Assembly (NCBI RefSeq): GCF_900476375.1
Contig: NZ_UPPP01000067.1
Span: 23,818-87,817 of the forward strand
DNA from: Allolucifera butyrica
Lineage (GTDB): Bacteria; Bacillota; Negativicutes; Sporomusales; UPPP01
DNA length: 64,000 nucleotides
Reading direction: 5' to 3'
The translations under genes and the position numbers were made by a program. Below, piece by piece: positions 42,753-51,307 of this stretch (positions are counted from its first letter, which is position 1; each line of letters starts with the position of its first letter). Below the pieces are notes generated by a model. It did not search any database. It was not told the DNA's origin and was given only the letters and a program-made list of their open reading frames with translations.

Positions 42753-44774
42753 ATGCTTGCGGCAGATTTATATTTTTTAACGGGATTGTTTTTTTTAATC
42801 GGCGCGATGGTAGCCTTGATATTATATAAAAAGGAATATGCAGCGAACTGGATTGCACACGGCATGGCAACTGCGGGAAGTATCTCGGCCATACTGTGTG
42901 CAATTGTTGTTTTTTGGCAGGGAACTGCCAGGTTTCCCCTATTTGAGTGGCCTTTATTCGGTCAGGTAACAGTGGGACTTGATTATCTGTCGGCTTTTTT
43001 TCTGCTGCTGGTAGGTTTGCTCGGAGCGCCGGCCAGTGTGTATGCTATCGGCTACTGCCGTGAGTTCTATGGGCGCCGCCTGTGGTTGACGGCTGCCTGC
43101 TACAATCTCTTTTTACTGTCCATGGTGGCTGTATTTACGGTCAGTCACGTTGTGGCGTTTTTAGTGGCCTGGGAGGTTATGAGCCTGGTTTCCTTTTTTC
43201 TCGTCAATCACCGCTGGGAAGAGGCAGAAAACCGGCGGGCGGCTTATGTATACCTGGTTATGACTCATGTTGGGACAGCCTTTATTATTGCCGCTTTTCT
43301 TTTGTTAGCGGTCAACGCGGGCAGTTTTGATTTTCAGGCGCTGGGGCAGGCCGGCGTCAAGGGATGGCTGCGGGATCTGATTTTTTTGTTTGCCTTGCTG
43401 GGTTTCGGTACCAAAGCCGGCCTGGTGCCGGTGCATATTTGGCTGCCCATGGCCCATCCTGCCGCTCCCAGCCATGTGTCGGCGCTTATGTCCGGGATTA
43501 TGATTAAAACAGCGGTTTACGGTTTGAGCCGGTTTTTGCTCGTTTTTCTGGGCAGCGGACCGGCCTGGTGGGGGCAACTGGTGGTGGCAGTCGGCATTCT
43601 GTCTTGTCTGCTGGGAGTGCTGTATGCCGTACTGGAGCAGGATTTGAAACGGTTGCTGGCATACAGTACCGTGGAAAATGCCGGCATCATTCTTCTCGGC
43701 ATGGGATCCGGCCTGATTTTTACCGCCGGCGGTCACCCGGTGCTGGCAGGTTTCGCCTGGTCGGCAGCTTTTCTGCACACCTTTAATCATGCCATATTTA
43801 AATCCTTACTGTTTTTAAGCGCCGGGACAGTCGTTCAGGCTACCCATACTCATAATTTGGAAAAAATGGGCGGACTCATTAAAAAGATGCCGGTTACGGC
43901 TGTGTTTTTTCTTATCGGCGCCGTCACCATTGCTTCCCTGCCGCCCTTAAGCGGTTTTGTCAGTGAATGGCTAACCTTTCAGTCTTTATTTTATCTCCCC
44001 CAAGGAGTCGATGGTCTGGCGGGCCAACTGGCCGGGACGGTACTGCCGGCACTGCTGGGAATGGCCGGCGCATTGGCGGCGGGTGCCTTTGTTAAGGCTT
44101 TCGGGATTGCCTTTCTGGCCAAGCCGCGGAGTCCGCAGGCTGAAAAGGCCGGGGAGGCTCCGGGTCTGATGACTGCACCGCTGGGGCTATTAGCCGCAAT
44201 TTGTATCGTGACGGGAATTTGGCCGGAGCCGGTGCTTAAATTGGTGACAAGGCTGTTATCCTTTTACCCGCAAATGGATGTTGCCACATTGTTTCAAAAC
44301 GGCTGGTTCGGACTCTCTTTCGGAGGAAGTGCCGGTGGCGGCTGGCCAGGGATTCCCGTCGCGGCCGGACTGGTGGCGGCCGGACTGACCGGAGGCTGGC
44401 TGCTGGCCGGCAGAAACCGGAAAGAGCGGGAATGTCCGGGAGAAACCTGGACGTGCGGCATTGTTCCCAATTCCCGGATGGCCTATACAGCCACCGGATT
44501 TTCCAAACCCATACGGACGGCTTTCCGGGCTATTTTACAGCCGCAGCGGCACAAAGTTGTGGCCGGTCCGGCGGACAATGCTTATTATGGCCGGCGGCTA
44601 ACCTATTCGCTTTCCCTGGATGACATTTTGCGCCGCCGGTTGTATCGTCCGTTTAACAGCGGCGTGATTGCCGCGGCTAAGTATGTCCGGAAGCTGCAGA
44701 ACGGCAGTTTACAGCTTTATATCGGCTATATTTTGGCGGTGACGGTTATGGCAATAATCTGGAGTTCAAGGTAG
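42753..44774 (+). CDS. hyfB: Hydrogenase-4 component B (antiporter-like subunit)
   Basis: 673 residues, about 15 membrane helices. The proton-translocating antiporter motif is present: TKAGLVPVHIWLPMAHPAAP, LLAYSTVENAGIILLG, LHTFNHAIFKSLLFL (conserved Lys/Glu/His of NuoL/M/N-like subunits). It is the first gene of a six-gene group 4 hydrogenase operon. GGAGG at 42736-42740 lies 12 bases before ATG 42753. Homologs are HyfB/HycC, membrane-arm subunits that couple H2 evolution to ion translocation. Confidence 0.9.
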   Translation: MLAADLYFLTGLFFLIGAMVALILYKKEYAANWIAHGMATAGSISAILCAIVVFWQGTARFPLFEWPLFGQVTVGLDYLSAFFLLLVGLLGAPASVYAIGYCREFYGRRLWLTAACYNLFLLSMVAVFTVSHVVAFLVAWEVMSLVSFFLVNHRWEEAENRRAAYVYLVMTHVGTAFIIAAFLLLAVNAGSFDFQALGQAGVKGWLRDLIFLFALLGFGTKAGLVPVHIWLPMAHPAAPSHVSALMSGIMIKTAVYGLSRFLLVFLGSGPAWWGQLVVAVGILSCLLGVLYAVLEQDLKRLLAYSTVENAGIILLGMGSGLIFTAGGHPVLAGFAWSAAFLHTFNHAIFKSLLFLSAGTVVQATHTHNLEKMGGLIKKMPVTAVFFLIGAVTIASLPPLSGFVSEWLTFQSLFYLPQGVDGLAGQLAGTVLPALLGMAGALAAGAFVKAFGIAFLAKPRSPQAEKAGEAPGLMTAPLGLLAAICIVTGIWPEPVLKLVTRLLSFYPQMDVATLFQNGWFGLSFGGSAGGGWPGIPVAAGLVAAGLTGGWLLAGRNRKERECPGETWTCGIVPNSRMAYTATGFSKPIRTAFRAILQPQRHKVVAGPADNAYYGRRLTYSLSLDDILRRRLYRPFNSGVIAAAKYVRKLQNGSLQLYIGYILAVTVMAIIWSSR

Positions 44775-44783
44775 GTGGTCTGA

Positions 44784-45677
44784 ATGTTTTATGCAATAAC
44801 CGGTACTCTGTCGATTCTATTTTTGGCCCCCTTAGTGGAAGGCCTGATCAAAAAATGTAAGGCTTATCTGCAAAACCGGCGCGGCTCGCCGGTGCTTCAG
44901 CCGTATTACGATCTTTGGAAATACTGGTCGAAAAGCAGCGTGGTTTCACCTACCACATCCTGGATTTTTCACGCTGCGCCCCTGCTGTATTTTGCGGCCG
45001 TGTTCGCCGCAGCCGGCATGGTTGCCGCCGGTGGAGCCGGATTCCGGTCGGTGGATATGCTGTTATTGATTTATGTATTTGCTTTTGGCCGGTTTTGGCT
45101 GGCTTTGGCCTCTCTGGATGCAGGCAGCTCGTTTGGCGGCATGGGGGGATCCCGGGAAATGTACGTGTCCGTTCTGGTTGAACCGGCGCTTATTTTGGCC
45201 TTTCTAACCGTCGCGCTGCGGGCGGGAACAACCAGGCTGGCCGATATGGCCGCCGCCGCGGCGGCGAGCCCGTTTGCCCTGTCTTATCTTTTAGCCGCCA
45301 TCGCCTTTTTTATTATCACCATTGCGGAGACCGGGCGGATTCCGGTGGACAATCCCGATACGCATCTGGAACTGACCATGATCCATGAAGGCATGATTCT
45401 GGAATACAGCGGCCGGTATCTTGGATTGATCTACTGGGCTTCCATGGTTAAACAGGCCGTCGTGCTGGTATTGTTTGTCCTGTTGTTTCTTCCCTGGGGG
45501 GCGGCTTTTTTTGCCGGTACACCCGGGGCGCCGGCTGTTCTGATGCTAAAGGTGATATTAACGGCGATTCTGTTAGCGGTGGTGGAGACCGGCAACGCAA
45601 AAATGCGGCTCTTCCGTCTGCCGGGTTTTCTGGCCGTATCCTGCCTGTTATCCCTACTTGCCTTAGTCGTTTGGTAG
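44784..45677 (+). CDS. hyfC: Hydrogenase-4 component C (NuoH-like)
   Basis: 297 residues, about eight membrane helices. It belongs to the NuoH/HycD/HyfC family, with the characteristic KCKAYLQNRRGSPVLQPYYD loop and the acidic TGRIPVDNPDTHLELTMIHE loop that faces the catalytic module. It joins the membrane arm to the hydrogenase subunits. Nine bases after hyfB, in the same operon. Confidence 0.93.
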   Translation: MFYAITGTLSILFLAPLVEGLIKKCKAYLQNRRGSPVLQPYYDLWKYWSKSSVVSPTTSWIFHAAPLLYFAAVFAAAGMVAAGGAGFRSVDMLLLIYVFAFGRFWLALASLDAGSSFGGMGGSREMYVSVLVEPALILAFLTVALRAGTTRLADMAAAAAASPFALSYLLAAIAFFIITIAETGRIPVDNPDTHLELTMIHEGMILEYSGRYLGLIYWASMVKQAVVLVLFVLLFLPWGAAFFAGTPGAPAVLMLKVILTAILLAVVETGNAKMRLFRLPGFLAVSCLLSLLALVVW

Positions 45678-45689
45678 AGGAGGAAGAAT

Positions 45690-46316
45690 ATGAATGTCTT
45701 AATTATCGGTCTTATGTTTACTGCTTTCCTGTTGACCCGGGTAACCAGAATCCATACGGCTGTCGTTATTTTTCTACTTCAGTCGGTCATGATTGCTATC
45801 GCGTCGGTGGCAGTCGGTATGGAAACGGGGGAAACCCATTATTATCTGGCAGCGTTCCTGACTGTCCTGATCAAAGCGGGATTGATTCCCTACGCCTTGT
45901 TCCGGATTGCCGGACGGCTGAAAAAAGAGAGAGAGGCCGGTTCGCTGCTGAATGCCAACGCTTCCTCATTGGCGGCCGCTTTTACGACTGTTTTGGCCTA
46001 CGGATTAATTGACCGGGCCCTGCCGGGAGTGATCAGCCGGGATGCTTTGGCAGCCGCCGTGGCGTTGGTGTTCATTGGCCTGCAGGTCATTATGATCCGG
46101 CGGCAGGCTATTTTACAGATTGTCGGACTCAACATTATGGAGAATGGCCTGTATTTGGTCAGCCTTTCCGTAACCCAGGGCTTGCCGCTGATTATCGAGA
46201 TGGGAATTTTTCTGGATGTGCTGGTAGCGGTGGCTGTCCTGGGAATTCTAACATACCGGCTAAAAATATCTTATTTTTCCACAGACACAACTTTGTTGCA
46301 AAAGCTGAAAGGATGA
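45690..46316 (+). CDS. hyfE: Hydrogenase-4 component E
   Basis: 208 residues, six to seven membrane helices, of the HyfE/NuoK-like family (LIIGLMFTAFLLTRVTRIH, LNIMENGLYLVSLSVTQGL with conserved Glu in a membrane helix). It completes the ion-translocating membrane arm between hyfC and hyfF. GAGGAGGAA lies upstream of ATG 45690. Confidence 0.87.
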   Translation: MNVLIIGLMFTAFLLTRVTRIHTAVVIFLLQSVMIAIASVAVGMETGETHYYLAAFLTVLIKAGLIPYALFRIAGRLKKEREAGSLLNANASSLAAAFTTVLAYGLIDRALPGVISRDALAAAVALVFIGLQVIMIRRQAILQIVGLNIMENGLYLVSLSVTQGLPLIIEMGIFLDVLVAVAVLGILTYRLKISYFSTDTTLLQKLKG

Positions 46317-46320
46317 GACC

Positions 46321-47805
46321 ATGGTCTTGGTACTATACGGAATTCTGGCTGTGCCGCTTTTGACCGCCGCAGCCATTGTCCTGAGCCGTACGGGCTCGTT
46401 CATCAAAACCGTACATTGTGCCGGCAATCTGGCAACGGGTTGCCTGGCAGCCCTGTTGATTGCTTCGGTTTATACAGACGGACCCATACATACCGGGATG
46501 CTGTATGCGGACGCGTTAAGTGTTTTTTTGCTGCTTATTGTCACCGTTCTGTCGAATACGGCCGCCTTTTTTTCTGCTTCCTATATGGAACGGGAAATCG
46601 GCCAGGCGGAAAATGCTCTCAAGGTCTTAAAACGATACTATATTCTGCTGAATATTTTCAGTTTTACTATGATTGGGGTGCTGCTGGTCGAGAACCTCGG
46701 TCTGATGTGGGTGGCTGTGGAAGCCACAACCCTGTCCTCGGCGCTGCTGGTCGCTTTTTATTTGAACCGTCCGGCCATTGAAGCGGCCTGGAAATATGTG
46801 ATGATTTGCACTGTGGGGATTTCTTTTGCCCTATTGGGTACCATCCTGCTTTATTATGCTCAGGTCAGCGCAGGAATTCCCGGCGACGGGGAGGCTTTAG
46901 GCTGGCTGACCTTGCGGCAAACCGGCAGGTACCTGGATGTGGGAATGGTTAAACTGGCTTTTGTTTTTATCGTGATTGGCTATGGTACGAAAGCCGGTCT
47001 GGCACCTATGCATACCTGGCTTCCCGATGCCCATAGCCAGGCACCCTCGCCGGTAAGCGGACTGCTTTCCGGGGCGCTTCTCAGTTGCGCCTTGTATGCG
47101 ATTATGAGAAATATGGCAATTATTGCGGGCACGGCAGGTTTGGTCTTTGTTCAGCAGCTTTTGCTGGCACTGGGGTTGTTGTCGGTAGCCATCGCCATAC
47201 CGTTTATACTGGTGCAGCACGATTTTAAAAGGCTTTTGGCGTATTCCAGCGTGGAAAACATGGGGATCATTACCTTTGCCCTGGGAGTAGGCACGCCGCT
47301 GGCCGCTTATGGCGCGCTCTTTCATACGCTGAATCACGCTCTGGCAAAATCGGCGCTATTTTATGCGGCCGGCAATATTATTCAGGAATACCGTACTAAA
47401 CATATCCTGCGCATTAGCGGACTATTGGCGACAATGCCATTTGTGGGTACGGTTTTTCTGCTGTTGCTTCTGGGAATTACCGGTTCGCCGCCTTTCAGCG
47501 TCTTTTTTAGCAAATTGATTATTCTTTGGGCTGCTTTTGGCGGCGGCTACCGCTGGGAGGGAATTCTGCTGCTTATCCTGCTGGCGGCCGTGTTTGCCGG
47601 TATGATGTATTATGCCGCTCAAATTTTGTTCCGGCGGCATGGCGGAGAGGTAAAAGCCGCTGCCTTGCCCGTGCCGGCTATGGCAGCCCTCTTGCTGTCC
47701 TTGGCCTTTTTGACGGTCACCGGATTTTATTTGCCGGCTGTGTTGCAGACGCTAATGCAGCAAGCGGCAGCGATTATATTAGGAGGTTCCTATGCTCAAA
47801 TATGA
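46321..47805 (+). CDS. hyfF: Hydrogenase-4 component F (antiporter-like subunit)
   Basis: 494 residues, about 14 membrane helices. A second antiporter-like subunit of the NuoN/M type: MWVAVEATTLSSALLVAFY (membrane Glu), GTKAGLAPMHTWLPDAHSQA (membrane Lys), FKRLLAYSSVENMGI and LFHTLNHALAKSALF. Together with HyfB it gives the complex two putative ion channels. Its 3' end overlaps the start of hyfG by 14 bases. Confidence 0.92.
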   Translation: MVLVLYGILAVPLLTAAAIVLSRTGSFIKTVHCAGNLATGCLAALLIASVYTDGPIHTGMLYADALSVFLLLIVTVLSNTAAFFSASYMEREIGQAENALKVLKRYYILLNIFSFTMIGVLLVENLGLMWVAVEATTLSSALLVAFYLNRPAIEAAWKYVMICTVGISFALLGTILLYYAQVSAGIPGDGEALGWLTLRQTGRYLDVGMVKLAFVFIVIGYGTKAGLAPMHTWLPDAHSQAPSPVSGLLSGALLSCALYAIMRNMAIIAGTAGLVFVQQLLLALGLLSVAIAIPFILVQHDFKRLLAYSSVENMGIITFALGVGTPLAAYGALFHTLNHALAKSALFYAAGNIIQEYRTKHILRISGLLATMPFVGTVFLLLLLGITGSPPFSVFFSKLIILWAAFGGGYRWEGILLLILLAAVFAGMMYYAAQILFRRHGGEVKAAALPVPAMAALLLSLAFLTVTGFYLPAVLQTLMQQAAAIILGGSYAQI

Positions 47806-49303
47806 AAGGGTTCCGGCCCGACAACTGCGCGAGGCGGCTGCCGGCCGATATGATAACGGCCGGCAGCAATTGGCGGCGATGTTTGCCAACGACGAGCGAC
47901 CGCTCCGGGGCGGGATGGCAGTTTACTGTGTATTTGCCGACCCTGTGGCGGGACAATATTCCCTGCTGCAGGGAATATTAGAACAGGAACCCTGGGAATT
48001 TCCTTCCCTCACTTCGTTTATTCCCGCCGCCGCCTGGTATGAGCGGGAAATCCACGATCTTTTCGGGCTGGTTCCTGTCGGACATCCGGATCTTCGTCCT
48101 CTTGTACTGCATGAAAATTGGCCCGCCGGTGTATATCCGCTGCGCAAAGATTTCGACCGCAGCACGCCGGTTCCTGATGCCGCCGGCGAGTTTCCGCTTC
48201 CCGCCGTCGAAGGCGAGGGAATCTTTGAGGTTCCGGTAGGCCCTATTCACGCCGGTATCATCGAACCGGGACACTTCCGCTTCAGTCAGGCGGGCGAGCC
48301 GGTTATCAACCTGGAAGCTAAATTGTTTTTTACTCACCGGGGGATCGAAAAGGCCGTAGAAGGAGTGCCGGTAGACAGGGCATTTTATCAGGTGGAACGC
48401 ATCTGCGGAGCCTGTACGGTGTCGCACGCCTTGTCATTCTCTCAGGCGGTAGAAGCCGTGGCTGGACTTACTGTTTCCCGCCGGGCGCAATATATCCGTG
48501 TTATGGCCGCAGAGCTGGAACGCCTGTATAATCATGTAAGCGATGTCGGCAATTTGTGCGCCGGTGCCGGCTTTGCCGTAGGAGTCAGCCATGGCAGCCG
48601 GATGAAAGAGCAGCTGATGCGCCTGAATGAGCAAGTGGCAGGTAACCGGTTTTTGCGGGGTTTGGTCGTTCCCGGCGGTGCCGCCCGGGATGTCAGCCGG
48701 GAAATGCTCCATGAAATCAAACAAATTCTGCGAAGCCTGGAAGAAGACTTTGCCGAACTATTGGATTTATTACGGGAAAATCATACCTTTTTAGACCGGA
48801 TCAATACGACGGGGATTCTGCCGCAGCAGGCGGCGCGGGATTTAGGCGTCGTCGGGGTAGCCGCTCGTGCTTCCGGGATCGACTGTGATTTGCGGCGGGA
48901 CTTTGGATACGCGGTATATTCTGAACTGGATTTTAAAGTACCGGTTCGTTTTGAGGGCGATGTGGCGGCGCGGCTCTGGTTGCGGGCCGATGAAGTGGCG
49001 CAGACGATCCATATTTTGCGCCAGATAATGGACGGTATGCCGCTCCTGACCGGCAAGCTTAAGGCGGCCATACCGGCGCTGCCGGCGTATCAGTCCAGCC
49101 TGGGCTGGAGTGAATCGGCGCGGGGAGGAAATCTTCACTGGTTGATGACCGGGGAAAACAATACACTGTACCGCCTGTTTGTCCGGTCGGCTTCCTATTC
49201 GAACTGGCCGGCACTGGCCGTCGCCGTTCCGGGTAATATTATTCCGGACTTTCCCCTGATTAATAAGAGTTTTGAACTTTGTTACGCCTGTATTGACCGC
49301 TAG
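47792..49303 (+). CDS. hyfG: Group 4 [NiFe] hydrogenase large subunit with 30-kDa domain
   Basis: 503 residues. The N-terminal ~130 residues are a NuoC-like 30-kDa domain (SFIPAAAWYEREIHDLFGLV); the rest is the catalytic subunit. Both nickel-binding cysteine pairs are present, RICGAC near residue 206 and CYAC four residues from the end, so it should be a real [NiFe] hydrogenase, not a hydrogenase-like Ehr/Nuo subunit. Unlike many group 4 enzymes the C-terminal motif is ELCYACIDR and reaches the stop, leaving a very short peptide for maturation. No hyp maturation genes are in the window. Confidence 0.9.
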   Translation: MLKYERVPARQLREAAAGRYDNGRQQLAAMFANDERPLRGGMAVYCVFADPVAGQYSLLQGILEQEPWEFPSLTSFIPAAAWYEREIHDLFGLVPVGHPDLRPLVLHENWPAGVYPLRKDFDRSTPVPDAAGEFPLPAVEGEGIFEVPVGPIHAGIIEPGHFRFSQAGEPVINLEAKLFFTHRGIEKAVEGVPVDRAFYQVERICGACTVSHALSFSQAVEAVAGLTVSRRAQYIRVMAAELERLYNHVSDVGNLCAGAGFAVGVSHGSRMKEQLMRLNEQVAGNRFLRGLVVPGGAARDVSREMLHEIKQILRSLEEDFAELLDLLRENHTFLDRINTTGILPQQAARDLGVVGVAARASGIDCDLRRDFGYAVYSELDFKVPVRFEGDVAARLWLRADEVAQTIHILRQIMDGMPLLTGKLKAAIPALPAYQSSLGWSESARGGNLHWLMTGENNTLYRLFVRSASYSNWPALAVAVPGNIIPDFPLINKSFELCYACIDR

Positions 49304-49315
49304 GAGGTTGCTGCT

Positions 49316-50020
49316 ATGCTGGAGATTTTACGGAAAATCATAGTGACCGGAACGGTGACGGAAGGGTGGGATCAAACTCCGGCCGCACCCGGTTTCCGGG
49401 GAGAAGTGCTGGCTCAGGAAGAACGATGCCGGCAATGCGCTCAATGTGTCCGGGCTTGCCCGGTGGACGCCATTATCTTAAAAGACGGGCAGATCAGCAT
49501 TGATCAGGGAGCTTGTATTTTTTGCGGCCGTTGTGTGGAAGTTTGCGAAGCAGGAGCTTTGGCCCAGTCGGGAAATGACAGGCTGGCAACTTTGAGCGGC
49601 GTTTTGCAGGAAAAATCGGCTGAAGTTTTAGGACGGTCCCTGGCGCTCCGTCATGTGGATGCGGGCTCCTGCAATGCCTGTGACTGGGAAATGACCGCTT
49701 TGAGCAATCCTGTTTACGATTTGGCGCAGTATGGTATTCAATTTGTCGCTTCGCCGCGTCACGCCGATCTTCTTATGGTTACCGGCACGGTAACCCGCAA
49801 TCTGACGCAGGCGCTTAGAATGACCTATGAAGCGACCCCTGAACCGAAGCTGGTTATGGCCGTGGGCAGTTGCGCCTGCCGTGGGCGGACATTTGGGGAA
49901 AGTTATGCCATCCGGGGCGGCGTAGATGCCCTGGTGCCGGTGGATATTTATGTGCCGGGCTGTCCGCCGCGGCCGCAGGCACTGTTATACGGGCTGTTGC
50001 TGGCTCTGGACCGTTTATAA
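49316..50020 (+). CDS. hyfI: Hydrogenase small subunit fused to 2x[4Fe-4S] ferredoxin
   Basis: 234 residues. Residues ~35-90 hold two ferredoxin motifs (CRQCAQCVRACPVD, CIFCGRCVEVCEAG), equivalent to HyfH/HycF. Residues ~110-234 are the NuoB/HycG-type small subunit with the proximal-cluster cysteines (GSCNACDWE, GSCACRG, VPGCPPRP). In E. coli these two subunits are separate genes. It is the last gene of the operon and lies 12 bases after hyfG. Electron entry is probably ferredoxin or a formate dehydrogenase encoded elsewhere. Confidence 0.9.
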   Translation: MLEILRKIIVTGTVTEGWDQTPAAPGFRGEVLAQEERCRQCAQCVRACPVDAIILKDGQISIDQGACIFCGRCVEVCEAGALAQSGNDRLATLSGVLQEKSAEVLGRSLALRHVDAGSCNACDWEMTALSNPVYDLAQYGIQFVASPRHADLLMVTGTVTRNLTQALRMTYEATPEPKLVMAVGSCACRGRTFGESYAIRGGVDALVPVDIYVPGCPPRPQALLYGLLLALDRL

Positions 50021-50081
50021 AAGAAATGACGAATGCGGGTGAGTCTCTCTTCCAATATTTATAGGTTATATTTAAAACTAC

Positions 50082-50110
50082 TTGATAATTATTATTGGTT
50101 GTATTATAAT
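50082..50110 (+). promoter_or_regulatory. Promoter with AAAACTACTTGA box
   Basis: AAAACTACTTGATA (TTGATA -35), 17 bp, TATAAT; nearly identical to the promoter of the paralog at 34393-34421. Confidence 0.65.
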
Positions 50111-50171
50111 TAAGACAGTAAAGAAATCCCAAAAAGCATAGTGTTAGGAAGAATAAAAGGAAGTGAATCAT

Positions 50172-50504
50172 ATGCTTTATAATGAAGAAAATGTTTTGTG
50201 TATCAACGAGCTTCGTTCCACTGTCGGCGAAATGTTGAACCAACTCTATGAAGGCAATCATGTCAAGCAGGAAGAACTGGAAGATTTTAAGGCTGTGCTC
50301 AATGCGTTTGATAAACATGTTGACCGTAACCTGCTGCTTAATACACCGGGTTTGGATGTGGCTTATATCAACGGACTCCGGCATACTTTCGCGGTAATGC
50401 TGGAGAAAGCCTTTGAGCTAAGCCCCCGCCAGCTGGAAGAGGTGGAAACCTTTCTACGCCAGTATGACCAGGTTATGCAGAACTGCACTCATCAGCTACA
50501 TTAG
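50172..50504 (+). CDS. Small conserved protein, paralog of 34007-34330
   Basis: 110 residues. It shares LCINELRSTVGEML, AFDKHVDRNLL, PGLDVAYINGLRHTFAVML and EEVETFLRQYDQV with the protein at 34007. Mostly helical, no signal or membrane segment, function unknown. ATG 50172 has an AAGGAAG site 8 bases upstream; GTG 50163 lies within it. It has its own promoter and terminator, so it is independent of the hydrogenase operon. Confidence 0.72.
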   Translation: MLYNEENVLCINELRSTVGEMLNQLYEGNHVKQEELEDFKAVLNAFDKHVDRNLLLNTPGLDVAYINGLRHTFAVMLEKAFELSPRQLEEVETFLRQYDQVMQNCTHQLH

Positions 50505-50520
50505 ATCCCCCTTGAATTTC

Positions 50521-50549
50521 AAACCGCGTAGTATTACGCGGTTTTTTTT
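50521..50549 (+). terminator. Rho-independent terminator
   Basis: AAACCGCGTA, loop GTAT, TACGCGGTTT, then TTTTT. Confidence 0.85.
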
Positions 50550-50621
50550 ACTGGATTATTAATCAATAATAAGTTATACTAGTAAATGAGCATATGCCCA
50601 AATGAAAGGTTGGTTGAATTT

Positions 50622-51116
50622 GTGTCCAGACGGCGTTGTTGCGGCTTGGTCGACGAAATGCCGGCGTGCCGGCGATTTTCGGCGGGTACAAGGAACGGAG
50701 AACCCATAATACTTTTTATTGAAGAACTGGAAGCTTTGCGGTTAAAAGACCGGGAAGGACTGGAACAGGCCGAGTGCGCCGCTATGATGGGCTTAACACG
50801 GCCCACGTTTCAGCGAATTTTGCAGTCCGCCCGCAGCAAAGTGGCGACGGCGCTGGTAGAAGGGCAGAGCATACGAATTGAAGGAGGTAATTATATGATT
50901 AAGAACCGGGTATTTGAATGTGGTGACTGCAAGCATGTGTGGGAGGAAGCGCCTTGCACGGCCGGCGGCCGGCATGGCTATGAAATTGCCTGTCCCCAAT
51001 GCGGCAGTATGAAAAAGACGAAATTGGAAAACGGACAGCGCCACGTCTGCGGTGGTGGAGCGCACCACGGTCACGACGGTCACGGACATGGGCATGGCTG
51101 CTGCGGCGGCCACTAA
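50622..51116 (+). CDS. DUF134 HTH protein with zinc ribbon and His-rich tail
   Basis: 164 residues. Residues 1 to ~90 are the DUF134 helix-turn-helix domain (LFIEELEALRLKDREGLEQA, MMGLTRPTFQRILQSARSKV). A zinc-ribbon-like segment follows (CGDCKHVW, CPQCGSM), and the end is CGGGAHHGHDGHGHGHGCC. DUF134 proteins are predicted DNA-binding regulators often linked to metal or redox genes; the His/Cys tail suggests metal sensing. GTG 50622 matches the family N-terminus, although its ribosome site is weak. Confidence 0.8.
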   Translation: MSRRRCCGLVDEMPACRRFSAGTRNGEPIILFIEELEALRLKDREGLEQAECAAMMGLTRPTFQRILQSARSKVATALVEGQSIRIEGGNYMIKNRVFECGDCKHVWEEAPCTAGGRHGYEIACPQCGSMKKTKLENGQRHVCGGGAHHGHDGHGHGHGCCGGH

Positions 51117-51134
51117 GCCACCTGAGGCGTGATA

Positions 51135-51188
51135 ATAAAGAAAAGGGCGTCTAAAAGCAGAAATGCTTTTAAACGTCCTTTTCTTTAT
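51135..51188. terminator. Long bidirectional terminator hairpin
   Basis: A 24-bp near-perfect inverted repeat (ATAAAGAAAAGGGCGTCTAA with AAGC, complement 51165-51188) separating DUF134 from the convergent ECF operon. Confidence 0.7.
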
Positions 51189-51207
51189 GGGGCTGGAACG
51201 TATCTTC

Positions 51208-51250
51208 CGTGCCCTGCGCCACGAGCCCAAAGACCGCGTCAGCGGTTTCC
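51208..51250 (+). repeat. Dispersed repeat, copy 4
   Basis: GTGCCCTGCGCCACGAGCCC then AAAGACCGC, 4 bases, GCGGTTTCC. It is followed by degenerate CCCCAAT tandem units (51247-51300). Confidence 0.6.
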
Positions 51251-51300
51251 CCAATCCCCAATCCCCAACCCCCAACGTCCAAAATCCAATATCCAATATC
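51247..51300. repeat. Degenerate CCCCAAT/CCAATAT tandem units
   Basis: Successive units CCCCAATC, CCCCAATC, CCCCAACC, CCCAACGTCC, then AAAATCCAATATCCAATATC. Low complexity, at the 3' end of the ECF operon. Confidence 0.5.
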
Positions 51301-51307
51301 CGCCCTT

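Noticed and set aside
42753..50020. Formate hydrogenlyase
   Set aside because: The operon resembles the hydrogenase arm, but no formate dehydrogenase gene is present in the window.
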